Assembly: GCF_012274265.1 (NCBI RefSeq)
Contig: NZ_JAANYY010000005.1
Coordinates: forward strand, 248,001-312,000
Direction of reading: 5' to 3'
DNA: 64,000 nt
DNA from: Sphingopyxis microcysteis
GTDB lineage: Bacteria > Pseudomonadota > Alphaproteobacteria > Sphingomonadales > Sphingomonadaceae
Part shown: positions 56,171-64,000 of the stretch, one piece after another
How the letters are laid out: each line of letters opens with the position of its first letter
Numbering within the stretch: the stretch's first letter is position 1
Position numbers and translations under genes: made by a program
The notes under the pieces: model-generated
Told to the model about the DNA's origin: nothing
The model's input: only the letters and a program-made list of their open reading frames with translations
Databases searched by the model: none

Positions 56171-57081
56171 CAGATAGGCGCCGCGCGGCGGTTCGGCAAC
56201 CGGATCAGCACCAGCGCCGCGCCGACCATCATGCCGCCGAAAATGTCGATCGGGCCGAGCAGTTCGCCGAATGCTAGCCAGCCCGCGAGCGCGGCCACTG
56301 CGGGCTGGACGAGCAGGGTCAGTCCGATCACCAGCGGCGAGAAGCGCGGCAGTGACCAGGTCATCAGCCCTTGCCCGATGATCTGGCTGGTCAGCGCGAG
56401 CAGGATCAGCGGGGTCCAGTTCTGCGGCATGATCGCCTCGCCCAGACCGAAGGCCGTGCCGAACAGGATCGGCACGCACACCACCGACGAAATCGCGAGC
56501 GCGGTCCAGGGTTCGAGCGTGCCGCGCACGCGCTGCATCAGGATGACATAAACCGTGTAGAGCACCCCCGCGAGCAGGCTGAGCAGGTCGCCGACCAGAT
56601 AGGCGGGCGACAATTCGTAGCTCTGCCCCATGAGCAGCGCCGATCCGGCAAAGGCGAGCAGGATCGCCAGCGCCTGCCACCCGCGCGGCCAGCTGCGCGC
56701 GAGGAAGATGCCCCAGATCACGAGCAGCAAGCTAGCACAATTACCGAACAGCGTCGCATTGGCGACCTTGGTCTGCAGGATGCCGATGTGCCAGGCGACG
56801 AGGTCGAGCGCGAAAAAAATGCCCGCAGCGCTCGCAACGACGATGGCATTGCGCGGCGGCATGCGCCCGCCGCTCTCGCGCCACGCCAGCGCGAGCAGGA
56901 AAGGCAAGGCGATCGCCATGCGCCAGAAGGCCGAGGCGGTTGGCCCGGTGTCGGCGAGGCGCACCAGCAGCGCACCAATCGACAGCGCGATATTGCCCGC
57001 CAGCAGCGCCAGAAATGCCCAGCGTCCGGCGACCGGGATCGGGCGTTCGTCTGGGTCGAGGCTTTCGATCTTGGCTGTCAT
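56170..57081 (-). CDS. EamA/DMT-family membrane transporter
   Basis: 303 residues with about ten hydrophobic helices in two repeated halves (EamA domains at about 22-150 and 160-295). This family exports small metabolites; the substrate cannot be inferred here. It is divergent from the Old Yellow Enzyme gene and translationally coupled to COQ9. Confidence 0.88.
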   Translation of the reverse strand: MTAKIESLDPDERPIPVAGRWAFLALLAGNIALSIGALLVRLADTGPTASAFWRMAIALPFLLALAWRESGGRMPPRNAIVVASAAGIFFALDLVAWHIGILQTKVANATLFGNCASLLLVIWGIFLARSWPRGWQALAILLAFAGSALLMGQSYELSPAYLVGDLLSLLAGVLYTVYVILMQRVRGTLEPWTALAISSVVCVPILFGTAFGLGEAIMPQNWTPLILLALTSQIIGQGLMTWSLPRFSPLVIGLTLLVQPAVAALAGWLAFGELLGPIDIFGGMMVGAALVLIRLPNRRAAPI

Positions 57082-57194
57082 TTAGATTTTCTTTTGATAC
57101 TGACCATTGTGCAGGCACCGCAGCGTCCATAGCTTTGCGGGCCATAGCGGCGCCCCGATCGGTCGTCGCCGGAAATTTGGAACGTGGAGGATTT

Positions 57195-58280
57195 ATGGCC
57201 GTATCGCTTTTCGACCCGATCAAGCTGGGCGCCATCGAGGCGCCGAACCGCATCATCATGGCGCCGCTGACCCGCGGCCGCGCCGGGCCGGGCTTTGTCC
57301 CGGGCGAGCTGGCGGTCGAATATTATCGCCAGCGCGCCTCGGCCGGACTGATCATTTCGGAAGCGACCGGCATTTCGCAGGAAGGCCTTGGCTGGCCGTC
57401 GGCGCCGGGGCTATGGACCGACGCGCAGGTCGAAGGGTGGAAGCCGGTAACCGATGCCGTCCATGCCGCGGGCGGGCGGATCATCGCGCAGCTGTGGCAT
57501 ATGGGCCGCCTCGTCCATTCGGTTTTCAACGACGGCAAGCCGCCGGTGTCGGCTTCGGCCACCGTCGGCGCCGGGCGCGCGCACACCCCGGTCGGTCGCC
57601 GCGACCTGGAAGTTGCGCGTCCGCTGGAATTAAACGAGATCCCCCGCGTGATCGCCGATTATGTCCACGCCGCCGAAAATGCCAAGAAAGCGGGGTTTGA
57701 CGGCGTTCAGCTGCACGGCGCCAACGGCTATCTGATCGATCAGTTTTTGCGCGACAATTCGAACCTGCGCGACGATGATTATGGCGGCCCGGTCGAAAAC
57801 CGCATCCGCCTGCTGCGCGAAGTGACCGAAGCGCTGACCGGCGTCTGGGGTGCTGACCGTGTGTCGGTGCGCCTGTCGCCCAACGGCGAAACGCAGGGCG
57901 TCGACGACAGCGCGCCGGAAAAGCTGTTCCCCGCCGCCGCCGCCGCGCTCGACGCGCTTGGCATCGGTTTCCTCGAACTGCGCGAACCCGGCCCCGACGG
58001 GACGTTCGGCAACACCGACGTACCGAAGCAGTCGCCCGCGATCCGCAAGGCGTTCAAAGGCCCGCTGATCCTCAACAGCGACTATGATGTGGCGAAGGCC
58101 GAAGCGGCGCTGGCGAGCGGCGTAGCCGACGCGATCGCCTTTGGCCGTCCGTTCATCAGCAACCCCGATCTGGTCGAGCGGATCAAGAGCGGCGCCGCAT
58201 GGGCCGCCGATAACCCGCAGACCTGGTATTCGCCGGGCGCCGAAGGGTACACCGACTATCCGGCGTTGGTGGACGCATAA
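57195..58280 (+). CDS. Old Yellow Enzyme-type alkene reductase
   Basis: FMN-dependent NAD(P)H:alkene oxidoreductase of the NemA group, 361 residues. The start FDPIKLGAIEAPNRIIMAPL, the barrel segment LWHMGRLVHS, the active-site pair HGANGYLIDQFLRD and FMN-binding AFGRPFISNPDL are visible. The ATG follows GGAGG at about 57186. It lies between the two riboflavin blocks, though I see no proof of functional linkage. Confidence 0.93.
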   Translation: MAVSLFDPIKLGAIEAPNRIIMAPLTRGRAGPGFVPGELAVEYYRQRASAGLIISEATGISQEGLGWPSAPGLWTDAQVEGWKPVTDAVHAAGGRIIAQLWHMGRLVHSVFNDGKPPVSASATVGAGRAHTPVGRRDLEVARPLELNEIPRVIADYVHAAENAKKAGFDGVQLHGANGYLIDQFLRDNSNLRDDDYGGPVENRIRLLREVTEALTGVWGADRVSVRLSPNGETQGVDDSAPEKLFPAAAAALDALGIGFLELREPGPDGTFGNTDVPKQSPAIRKAFKGPLILNSDYDVAKAEAALASGVADAIAFGRPFISNPDLVERIKSGAAWAADNPQTWYSPGAEGYTDYPALVDA

Positions 58281-58287
58281 TTTACAT

Positions 58288-58375
58288 CGTCGCCCCGCGG
58301 AGGCGGGGGCCGCTATCGGTTTTCGCAACGAGGCGGAATGAGGCTCACACGGCCCCCGCCTCCGCGGGGGCGACG
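58288..58375. repeat. REP-like double hairpin, family A (copy 6, covarying)
   Basis: Arms 58288-58312 and 58350-58375 pair apart from a single missing C on the left. Compared with copy 1, GCGAAGGC has become GCGGAGGC and the opposite GCCTTCGC has become GCCTCCGC, so the change is matched in both arms. It lies in the convergent gap after the Old Yellow Enzyme gene. Confidence 0.8.
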
Positions 58376-58376
58376 A

Positions 58377-59036
58377 TCAATTTCTCTCCGCAACCGCCTT
58401 GTCGATGATCCCGGCGCCCAGCGGGCCCAGGATGTTGCTGCCGAAACGGAACAGCAGAAAGCCGCCGACGAACAGCAGCAGCGGTTCGACAAAAAGCGCG
58501 ACGATCGCGGCGATCACCGCGATAACGAACAGCGTCAGAAAACCGCCGCTCAGCGCCTGTTGACCCTTCGGCCCCAGCTCGATCGTGCGCGGTCCTTTGG
58601 CATCCCACCATTTGCCGGTCACGATCGTCTTGCGCACACCGCTTGGTGGTACCGGCCGGTTGGGCGTTCGGGCGGGTGCGGCAGTGGCGCTGGTTTTCAG
58701 GCGCGGTCGGTCGCCCGGTTCGGATGCCCATGGCCCTTTGCCGCGTTTGGCAATCGCCGCCGCGACCCGCGGCTTGCCGCCATCAACCGGCGCCGCTTGA
58801 TGCTGCATCGGCGCGGGCCGCGCGCTCAGTCCCGATTCGGCGCGGGCTGCTGCCGACAGGTCGGGCGCACTGGTCCGCGGTTCGGGACGGATCGGTTCGA
58901 TCCCCAACGCGCGGTCATGAATTTCCATGCGCTGCGCCGCGGTCAGCGGCGTCTGGCCCGTTTCCCGGTCGATCACCACCAGCCGTCCGCCGCGCTCGAC
59001 GACAGAAAGACGGCTGGGGGGCGGGCGATCAACCAA
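58377..59036 (-). CDS. Proline-rich membrane protein of unknown function in the ribH operon
   Basis: 219 residues from a TTG at 59036, overlapping the ribH stop by 8 nt. Residues 1-140 are low-complexity and Pro/Ala/Arg-rich. Then comes [20 protein letters not shown] and two adjacent hydrophobic helices (about 168-205) near the C-terminus. There is no signal peptide. Start codon and function are uncertain; it is probably co-transcribed with ribB-ribH. Confidence 0.6.
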   Translation of the reverse strand: MVDRPPPSRLSVVERGGRLVVIDRETGQTPLTAAQRMEIHDRALGIEPIRPEPRTSAPDLSAAARAESGLSARPAPMQHQAAPVDGGKPRVAAAIAKRGKGPWASEPGDRPRLKTSATAAPARTPNRPVPPSGVRKTIVTGKWWDAKGPRTIELGPKGQQALSGGFLTLFVIAVIAAIVALFVEPLLLFVGGFLLFRFGSNILGPLGAGIIDKAVAERN

Positions 59037-59454
59037 TGCCGAATTGTTCCTTCAGCGCGAGCATGGCGAGCGCGGCCTTCGCTGCTTCGCCGCCCTTATC
59101 CTTGCGCGTCTTGTCGGCGCGCGCAAGCGCCTGTTCTTCATTTTCGACGGTCAAAATGCAGTTGCCGATCGCCAGCCCGTCGAGGGTCAGCGCCATGATA
59201 CCGCGTGCGCTCTCGTTCGACACGACCTCGAAATGATAGGTTTCGCCGCGGATGACCACGCCGAGCGCGACATAGGCTTCGAAGCGGCCGGTATCGGCGG
59301 CGAGCGAAATTGCCGCGGGGATTTCGAGCGCGCCGGGCACGGTGACCGTTTCATGGCTATGCCCTTCGGCTTCGAGCGCGCTGCGCACGCCGTCCAGCAG
59401 CATGTCGTTGAGGTGCGAATAGAAACGGGCTTCGACGATCAGGACGTGCGCCAT
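59029..59454 (-). CDS. ribH: 6,7-dimethyl-8-ribityllumazine synthase
   Basis: Condenses the pyrimidine intermediate with 3,4-dihydroxy-2-butanone 4-phosphate (the RibB product). 141 residues from the ATG at 59454, with GGAGAAG upstream. Motifs: [46 protein letters not shown]. ribB ends 1 nt upstream, so the two consecutive pathway enzymes are co-translated. Confidence 0.95.
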   Translation of the reverse strand: MAHVLIVEARFYSHLNDMLLDGVRSALEAEGHSHETVTVPGALEIPAAISLAADTGRFEAYVALGVVIRGETYHFEVVSNESARGIMALTLDGLAIGNCILTVENEEQALARADKTRKDKGGEAAKAALAMLALKEQFGIG

Positions 59455-59455
59455 G

Positions 59456-60730
59456 TCATGCTTCTCCGGGGATCGAGCGTTCGCCGACGACCGACAGGCC
59501 ATAGCCCTCCAGCCCGACAAGATTATTGTGCGACGGGGTCAGCAATTCCATCGCGTGGACGCCGAGGTCGGCGAGAATCTGCGCGCCGATGCCATAGGTG
59601 CGAAGGTCCATGCCGCCGGTCGGCGGCGGGGTCGCTTCGGCTTCGGCCGATCCGGGCAGTGGGCGCATCAGCATGACGATCAGGCCCGATCCGGCTTCGC
59701 CGATTGCCTCCATCGAGCGTTGCAGGCGCCGCTTTTTCGGCCCCGGACGCCCCATGATGTCGTCGAAGATCGACACCGGGTGCATACGGACCAGCGTCAC
59801 CCCGGCGGGATCGACCGCACCCTTTTGCAGCACCAGATTGACGCTGCCGTCGATCTTGTTGCGATAGGATTTCAGCCGCCAGTCGCCGCCATAATCCGAT
59901 TCGAAGGGCTCGTCGGCGACGCATTCGACCAGCCGGTCGTTACGGTGGCGGTACGCGATCAGGTCGGCGATCGTCCCGATCTTCAGCCCGTGGCGCCGCG
60001 CGAAAGGAATGAGGTCGTCGAGCCGCGCCATCGAGCCATCGTCATTCATGATCTCGCAGATCACCCCCGACGGATTGAGCCCGGCGAGCCGCGCGATGTC
60101 GACCGACGCCTCAGTATGCCCGGCGCGCACCAGCACGCCGCCGTCGCGCGCGATCAGCGGAAAGACATGGCCGGGGGTGACGATGTCGTCGCGGCCCTTC
60201 GATGCGTCGATCGCGACCGACACGGTGCGCGCGCGGTCGGCGGCGGAGATACCGGTGGTGACCCCCTCGCGCGCTTCGATCGAGGTGGTGAAGGCGGTTT
60301 CGTGGCGAGTGCCGTTCGCGCGGCTCATCAGTTCAAGGCCGAGCTGGTCGACCCGCGCCTTGGTCAGCGTCAGGCAGATCAGCCCGCGGCCGTGCGTCGC
60401 CATGAAATTGACCGCGTCGGGAGTTGCCATCTGTGCCGGAATGACCAGATCGCCCTCATTCTCGCGGTCCTCGTCATCGACCAGGATGAACATGCGGCCA
60501 TTGCGCGCTTCGGCGATAATCTCTTCGGGGGTCGCCATCGGCGACAGGTCGCTGCCGTGTGCCAGCCAGTTTTCCAGCTTGCGCAAGGTTTCGGCGGTGG
60601 GATTCCAGCCGGGCGATTCGAGGTCGCGCAGGCTGTTGGCGTGCAGCCCCGCCGCGCGGGCAAGGCCCGACCGCGACATGCTGCCGTCATCGACGATGGC
60701 GCGGATGCGCTCGATTAGCTGTGTGGACAT
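59456..60730 (-). CDS. ribB: HTH-RibB-degenerate GCHII fusion: 3,4-dihydroxy-2-butanone-4-phosphate synthase
   Basis: 424 residues in three parts. Residues 1-60 look like a Cro/CI-type helix-turn-helix ([20 protein letters not shown]). Residues about 66-265 are a complete RibB domain ([43 protein letters not shown]). Residues about 275-424 resemble GTP cyclohydrolase II but lack all three zinc cysteines: the C-x10-C-x-C loop is replaced by [15 protein letters not shown]. So RibB activity is likely and RibA activity is not. No Shine-Dalgarno precedes the ATG. Confidence 0.92.
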   Translation of the reverse strand: MSTQLIERIRAIVDDGSMSRSGLARAAGLHANSLRDLESPGWNPTAETLRKLENWLAHGSDLSPMATPEEIIAEARNGRMFILVDDEDRENEGDLVIPAQMATPDAVNFMATHGRGLICLTLTKARVDQLGLELMSRANGTRHETAFTTSIEAREGVTTGISAADRARTVSVAIDASKGRDDIVTPGHVFPLIARDGGVLVRAGHTEASVDIARLAGLNPSGVICEIMNDDGSMARLDDLIPFARRHGLKIGTIADLIAYRHRNDRLVECVADEPFESDYGGDWRLKSYRNKIDGSVNLVLQKGAVDPAGVTLVRMHPVSIFDDIMGRPGPKKRRLQRSMEAIGEAGSGLIVMLMRPLPGSAEAEATPPPTGGMDLRTYGIGAQILADLGVHAMELLTPSHNNLVGLEGYGLSVVGERSIPGEA

Positions 60731-60733
60731 GAC

Positions 60734-60780
60734 TGAGATGTCTCACACTGTAATGTGATTGTCAATCAGGGAATCACATT
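60734..60780 (-). promoter_or_regulatory. ribB promoter region with inverted repeats
   Basis: The 57-nt gap holds a perfect inverted repeat, AATGTGATT (60752-60760) and AATCACATT (60772-60780), 11 nt apart; an everted TCACA-N6-TGTGA at 60743-60758; and TGAGA-TG-TCTCA at 60734-60745. TTGACA for ribB lies at 60765-60760 (minus strand), inside the main repeat. This suggests a repressor site over the -35 region; no FMN riboswitch fits here. Confidence 0.5.
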
Positions 60781-60787
60781 GAACCCG

Positions 60788-61408
60788 TCAGTTCGGACCG
60801 AAGCTCGGCCCCAGATCGCGAACCGGCCCATCGGACTTGGCGTCGAGAATCGCCGTCAACTGCCCGGTGCGGTCGTCGCGCTTGGCATAGTCGCGCGCCG
60901 ACATGCCGGTAACATGATCGGCCTTGTCGGGGTTGGCGCGGTTGCGCACCAACAGGCGGACCATGGCGACATTCTTGGTCTGCACCGCCAGAATCAGCGC
61001 GGTTTCGCCGCGCCGATTGGTCTGATCGACGGGTGCCTTGGCGTTCAGCAGGTCCTGCGCGCCGTCGGTGAAGTTGAGCAGCGCGGCGTGCATCAGCGGG
61101 GTCATGCCCTGACGATCGGCGATCGCCGGATCGGCATCCTTGGCGAGCAGAAAACGCAGCCAGGTCGCGTCGCGGCGCTTGGCGACGATCGCCAGCGCGG
61201 TCTCGCCGGTGTCGGCATTGCGCGTGTTGATCAACGTCGCATCGTCTTTCAGCGCTTCGGTCGCCTTGGTCCCGTCGCGGTTTTCGACCGCCTGCAAAAA
61301 GGCGTAGCCGCCGCGGAACTGCGCTTGCGCCGGGCCATGGAGCAAGCCGGTCGTGGCGACGAGCGCGAGAGACAGGGCGGCGAGGCGGAACTCCGCGCGT
61401 CGGAACAT
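60788..61408 (-). CDS. Secreted ankyrin-repeat protein
   Basis: 206 residues from the ATG at 61408; the longer frame to 61537 lacks support. Signal peptide about 1-29 (LAALSLALVATTGLLHGPAQA). Three to four ankyrin repeats follow: GETALAIVAKRRDATWLRFL, GMTPLMHAALLNFTDGAQDLL and GETALILAVQTKNVAMVRLL. It is probably a periplasmic protein-binding module, partner unknown. Confidence 0.8.
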   Translation of the reverse strand: MFRRAEFRLAALSLALVATTGLLHGPAQAQFRGGYAFLQAVENRDGTKATEALKDDATLINTRNADTGETALAIVAKRRDATWLRFLLAKDADPAIADRQGMTPLMHAALLNFTDGAQDLLNAKAPVDQTNRRGETALILAVQTKNVAMVRLLVRNRANPDKADHVTGMSARDYAKRDDRTGQLTAILDAKSDGPVRDLGPSFGPN

Positions 61409-61494
61409 GATCGGGGTGACCCTTGGCAAGCATCGGCGCGACATCGCGACGACAATAGTTGATTTTCGCGGCCTAGCCGACCAAGGCTGGCCGC

Positions 61495-62139
61495 ATGATG
61501 AATATTGCGAATATGGGACAAAAGCTTGTCCGTGCAAGCCTGATCGTCGCTTTCGGCGCCATGCTGGCCGGATGCGGCGGTCCCGTCGATGCGCCGCCCA
61601 CGACCCCGCCGCTCGAAGGGGCGCGGATCGGCGGGCCCTTCACGCTCACCGACCAGAATGGCAAAACGGTCCGCGACAGCGATTTTGCGGGCAAATACCG
61701 CCTCGTCTATTTCGGCTACAGCTTTTGCCCCGACATCTGCCCGGTCGACCTGCAAAAGCTGATGCGCGGGCTGGCCGCTTTCGAAAAGGCCGACGCCGCG
61801 CGCGGGGCCAAGGTCGCGCCGCTGTTCATCACCGTCGATCCGGCGCGCGATACCCCCGAAGCGCTGAAGCCGTTCGTGGCGCGCTATCATCCGCGCCTGC
61901 TTGGCCTCACCGGCACCCCCGAACAGATTGCCGCGGTCGCGAAGGCCTTTGTCGTCACCTATAACAAGGTCGATGGTTCGGCCCCCGACCGCTATTTGAT
62001 GGCGCACAGCCAGCTCGCCTTCCTGATGGACCCCGCGGGCAAGCCGCTGGCGCTGCTGCCGCTCGACGATCCGTCGACCGATGCCGATGAAGGCGCGCCC
62101 GCAGCGGTTGCCGCCGATCTGGCGAAGTGGGTCAAATGA
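61495..62139 (+). CDS. SCO1/SenC family copper chaperone lipoprotein
   Basis: 214 residues. Lipoprotein signal with lipobox LAG-C near residue 27. Thioredoxin-like fold with the copper-binding motif SFCPDICPVDL (CxxxC) and the distant His in LMAHSQLAF. It assists CuA-site assembly of cytochrome c oxidase or handles thiol redox. The stop overlaps the next gene (ATGA). Confidence 0.93.
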   Translation: MMNIANMGQKLVRASLIVAFGAMLAGCGGPVDAPPTTPPLEGARIGGPFTLTDQNGKTVRDSDFAGKYRLVYFGYSFCPDICPVDLQKLMRGLAAFEKADAARGAKVAPLFITVDPARDTPEALKPFVARYHPRLLGLTGTPEQIAAVAKAFVVTYNKVDGSAPDRYLMAHSQLAFLMDPAGKPLALLPLDDPSTDADEGAPAAVAADLAKWVK

Positions 62140-62582
62140 CCGCGGATGCGGCGCCGCCCCCCTTTTGGGAAGCGCCGCTCGCCAGTCTCGACGCGGGGCA
62201 GTGGGAGGCGCTGTGCGACGGGTGCGGCAAATGCTGCCTGCACAAGATCGAGGATGAAGATACGGGGCGTATCTATCCGACCAATGTCGCGTGCCGCCTG
62301 CTCGACCTGACCACCGCGCGGTGCGGCGACTACAAGCATCGCCGCCGCCATGTGCCCGATTGCCTGACGCTGACCAAGGCGAAGGTTGGGACCATCGAAT
62401 GGTTGCCGCAAAGCTGCGCCTATCGCCTGCGCGCCGAAGGCGAGCCGCTGCCCGCATGGCATTATCTGGTGTGCGGCGACCGCGACGCGGTGCACCGCGC
62501 CGGGCAGTCGATCGCCGGCTGGACGGTCAGCGAGAATGTCGCGGGACCGCTGGAAAATCATCTTGTCGAACGCGTGGTTTAA
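62136..62582 (+). CDS. YcgN family cysteine-cluster protein
   Basis: 148 residues from the ATG at 62136. It has a characteristic set of cysteines (LCDGCGKCCLHKIED, NVACRLLD, RCGDYKHR, DCLTL, SCAYRL, VCGD) as in YcgN/UPF0260 proteins, which may bind iron or zinc. Function unknown. It overlaps the SCO gene by 4 nt. Confidence 0.9.
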   Translation: MTADAAPPPFWEAPLASLDAGQWEALCDGCGKCCLHKIEDEDTGRIYPTNVACRLLDLTTARCGDYKHRRRHVPDCLTLTKAKVGTIEWLPQSCAYRLRAEGEPLPAWHYLVCGDRDAVHRAGQSIAGWTVSENVAGPLENHLVERVV

Positions 62583-63294
62583 TTCGCGCGCCGACGCGCC
62601 CTACATTCAGGTCGGCGACGACGCCTGGCCGGTGCGTGTCGTCCAGCACGCGCAATCGCGGCGCTACCGCCTGGTTTTCGACGCGGCGCGCGGCCAGTTG
62701 CGGCTGACCGTGCCGCGGCGGACAAATATCCGCGCGGCGCTGAAATGGGCGAGCGAGCAGCAGGCGTGGCTGGCCGAACAGGTGGGCAAGGCGGCGCTGC
62801 CGGTGATCGTCGGTCCTGGCGCTTCGGTGCCGTTCCGGGGTATCGATCGCCGGATCGAATGGCTGCCCGCGGCGCCGCGTGCAATCGCAATGACGCCCGA
62901 TGCCCTCCACGTCGGCGGTCCCGCCGAAACCGTCGGTCGCCGCGTCGAACGCTGGTTGAAAGCGCAGGCGCTCGACCTGCTCGACCGCGAAAGCCGCGAC
63001 ATCGCCGCGCGGGCGGGGCTGGCGGTTGGCCGTGTCGGGGTCGGCGATCCGCAGAGCCGCTGGGGGAGCTGCACCTCGGGCGGCGATCTGCGTTATAGCT
63101 GGCGGCTGGTCATGGCGCCCGACCATGTCCGCCGCGCAACCGTCGCGCACGAGGTCGCGCATCTCGAACACATGGACCATGGCCCTGCCTTCCATGCGCT
63201 GGTCGACGAGCTGCACGACGGTGATGTTGCCGCCGCCCGCGGCTGGCTGCGCCGCGAAGGGCGCAGCCTGCACCGCTACCGCTTTGCGGCCTAG
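62563..63294 (+). CDS. YgjP-like (DUF45) zinc metallopeptidase
   Basis: 243 residues from a TTG at 62563 (GGAAAA upstream), overlapping the YcgN gene; an ATG at 62536 in the same frame is an alternative. The C-terminal domain has RWGSCTSGGDLRYSWRLVM and the zinc motif VAHEVAHLEHMDHGPAFH (HExxH plus a third His), typical of the YgjP/SprT-like group. Physiological substrate unknown. Confidence 0.85.
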   Translation: MSNAWFNSRADAPYIQVGDDAWPVRVVQHAQSRRYRLVFDAARGQLRLTVPRRTNIRAALKWASEQQAWLAEQVGKAALPVIVGPGASVPFRGIDRRIEWLPAAPRAIAMTPDALHVGGPAETVGRRVERWLKAQALDLLDRESRDIAARAGLAVGRVGVGDPQSRWGSCTSGGDLRYSWRLVMAPDHVRRATVAHEVAHLEHMDHGPAFHALVDELHDGDVAAARGWLRREGRSLHRYRFAA

Positions 63295-63297
63295 AAC

Positions 63298-64000
63298 TTA
63301 GTTGAACTCGGCGGGTGGCGGTCGCTGCGCGGGTGCCTTGGTCGCCGGCGGTTGCCCCTTGGGCACCGCGCCATTTTTGGGCGCCGCGCCGGGCTCGCCG
63401 GGGCCGCGCCGCCCGGTCTGCTCCTCGATCCACTGCTGATCGAGCACCGGGCCGTCTTCGGGCGCGGGCGCGGGTGCAGCGCCTTCGGGCGGGCGCATGT
63501 CATAGGGCAGCTCGATCGGCATGCCATTTTCATCGACCAGCCCGCCTTCGCCGGGCTCGCCCATATAGGCCTCGTCCTCGTCCTCTAGCTGCCATTCGGG
63601 CAGCACGACTTCGGTGTCGAACGCCTCGACCGGGCGCCGCGCCACCGCGACACGCATATAATCGGCAAAGGCCTGCGCGGGCGCGCGCCCGCCTTGCAAT
63701 CCGCCGACCGCCTTCGCATCGTCGCGGCCCATCCATACGCCGGTGGTCAGCCCGCTCGAAAAGCCCAGGAACCAGCCGTCCTTGTTGCTCGACGTCGTGC
63801 CGGTCTTGCCCGCGACGGGGCGGCCGATCTGCGCGGCGCGACCGGTGCCGGTGTTGACCGCGGTCTGCAGCAGGTCGGTGATCCCCGCGGCGACCCAATT
63901 ATCGACCAGCACCTGCCCGCGCTCCGCGGGACGCTGATAGAGCAGGCGGCCGTCGGCGGTCGTGACCTTGGTGATCGCATAGGGTTCGACCGAAATGCCG
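63298..64000 (-). CDS. Penicillin-binding protein 1A, C-terminal part
   Basis: Bifunctional peptidoglycan glycosyltransferase/transpeptidase; the N-terminal part lies beyond the right edge. The visible 233 residues include the transpeptidase KTG motif (VAGKTGTTSSNKDGWFLGF), preceded by ISVEPYAITKVTTADGRLLY, and a Pro/Ala-rich C-terminal tail. The frame continues past 63912 without a stop. It is convergent with the metallopeptidase gene, 3 nt apart. Confidence 0.93.
   Translation of the reverse strand, partial: GISVEPYAITKVTTADGRLLYQRPAERGQVLVDNWVAAGITDLLQTAVNTGTGRAAQIGRPVAGKTGTTSSNKDGWFLGFSSGLTTGVWMGRDDAKAVGGLQGGRAPAQAFADYMRVAVARRPVEAFDTEVVLPEWQLEDEDEAYMGEPGEGGLVDENGMPIELPYDMRPPEGAAPAPAPEDGPVLDQQWIEEQTGRRGPGEPGAAPKNGAVPKGQPPATKAPAQRPPPAEFN

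Noticed and set aside
53882..56551. An 889-codon plus-strand frame opposite feoB, feoA and COQ9
   Set aside because: Antisense shadow over three recognised genes; Asp/Arg/His-rich without domains.
60743..60758. CRP/FNR site in the ribB promoter
   Set aside because: The half-sites are everted (TCACA-N6-TGTGA), the opposite of the CRP order, and the inward-facing pair is 15 nt apart rather than 6.

Overview
The window looks like chromosomal DNA of a sphingomonad alphaproteobacterium (family Sphingomonadaceae; the gene set and dispersed repeats would suit Sphingopyxis or a close relative, but genus is inference). Reasons: GC-rich codon use; DivK and MipZ cell-cycle proteins; ubiquinol-cytochrome c chaperone, COQ9, MmcB and DUF3572 families; S14 and type-B L36 without zinc cysteines; and many REP-like hairpins. 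There is no prophage, insertion sequence, tRNA, rRNA or CRISPR array that I can see. Almost everything is core housekeeping.

Layout. 1-7084: right part of the S10/spc ribosomal operon (rpsQ to rplO, then secY and adk), with a DUF1737 gene inserted between rpmD and rplO and a terminator plus hairpin before secY. 7132-9687: SRPBCC protein, YceD/DUF177, CBP3-type chaperone, BamE. 9797-18319: maeB, then mutS-glnD, then ogt ending tail to tail with glnD. 18511-25930 (minus strand): pheT, pheS, an AraC regulator, rplT, rpmI, hisN, prs. 26003-32296: LytTR regulator, DUF2306, nadE, DoxX, gltX, tonB, rpmG. 32423-40991: Lrp regulator with a divergent 50-residue gene, divK, DUF3572, HAD, RidA, FemAB-like and Sel1 proteins, panC, mipZ, phosphomannomutase, lptB. 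41184-49739: rpoN, type-B rpmJ, HAD, a class-C serine hydrolase, oligopeptidase B, aminopeptidase P, thioesterase. 50001-60730: riboflavin genes in two blocks (ribD-ribE on plus; ribB-ribH on minus) around mmcB, ssb, feoAB, COQ9, a DMT exporter and an Old Yellow Enzyme. 60788-64000: ankyrin protein, SCO, YcgN, a YgjP-like metallopeptidase and the 3' end of penicillin-binding protein 1A.

The most unusual points are: (i) the riboflavin enzyme at 59456-60730 is a helix-turn-helix/RibB/cysteine-less GTP-cyclohydrolase-II fusion whose own 57-bp promoter gap carries a perfect 9-bp inverted repeat, so it may be a self-regulating enzyme; (ii) 14 intergenic REP-like elements fall into five families, one with arm changes that covary; (iii) an orphan minus-strand terminator at 49793-49820 follows an AT-rich TGCA-repeat region with no gene, a candidate small RNA or relic locus; (iv) a Lrp-type regulator faces a 50-residue protein gene with a very good ribosome binding site; (v) ribosomal protein S5 has an RGG-rich N-terminal extension.

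Starts were set by Shine-Dalgarno fit and family length. Several differ from the longest possible reading frame, and each such case is stated in its entry.
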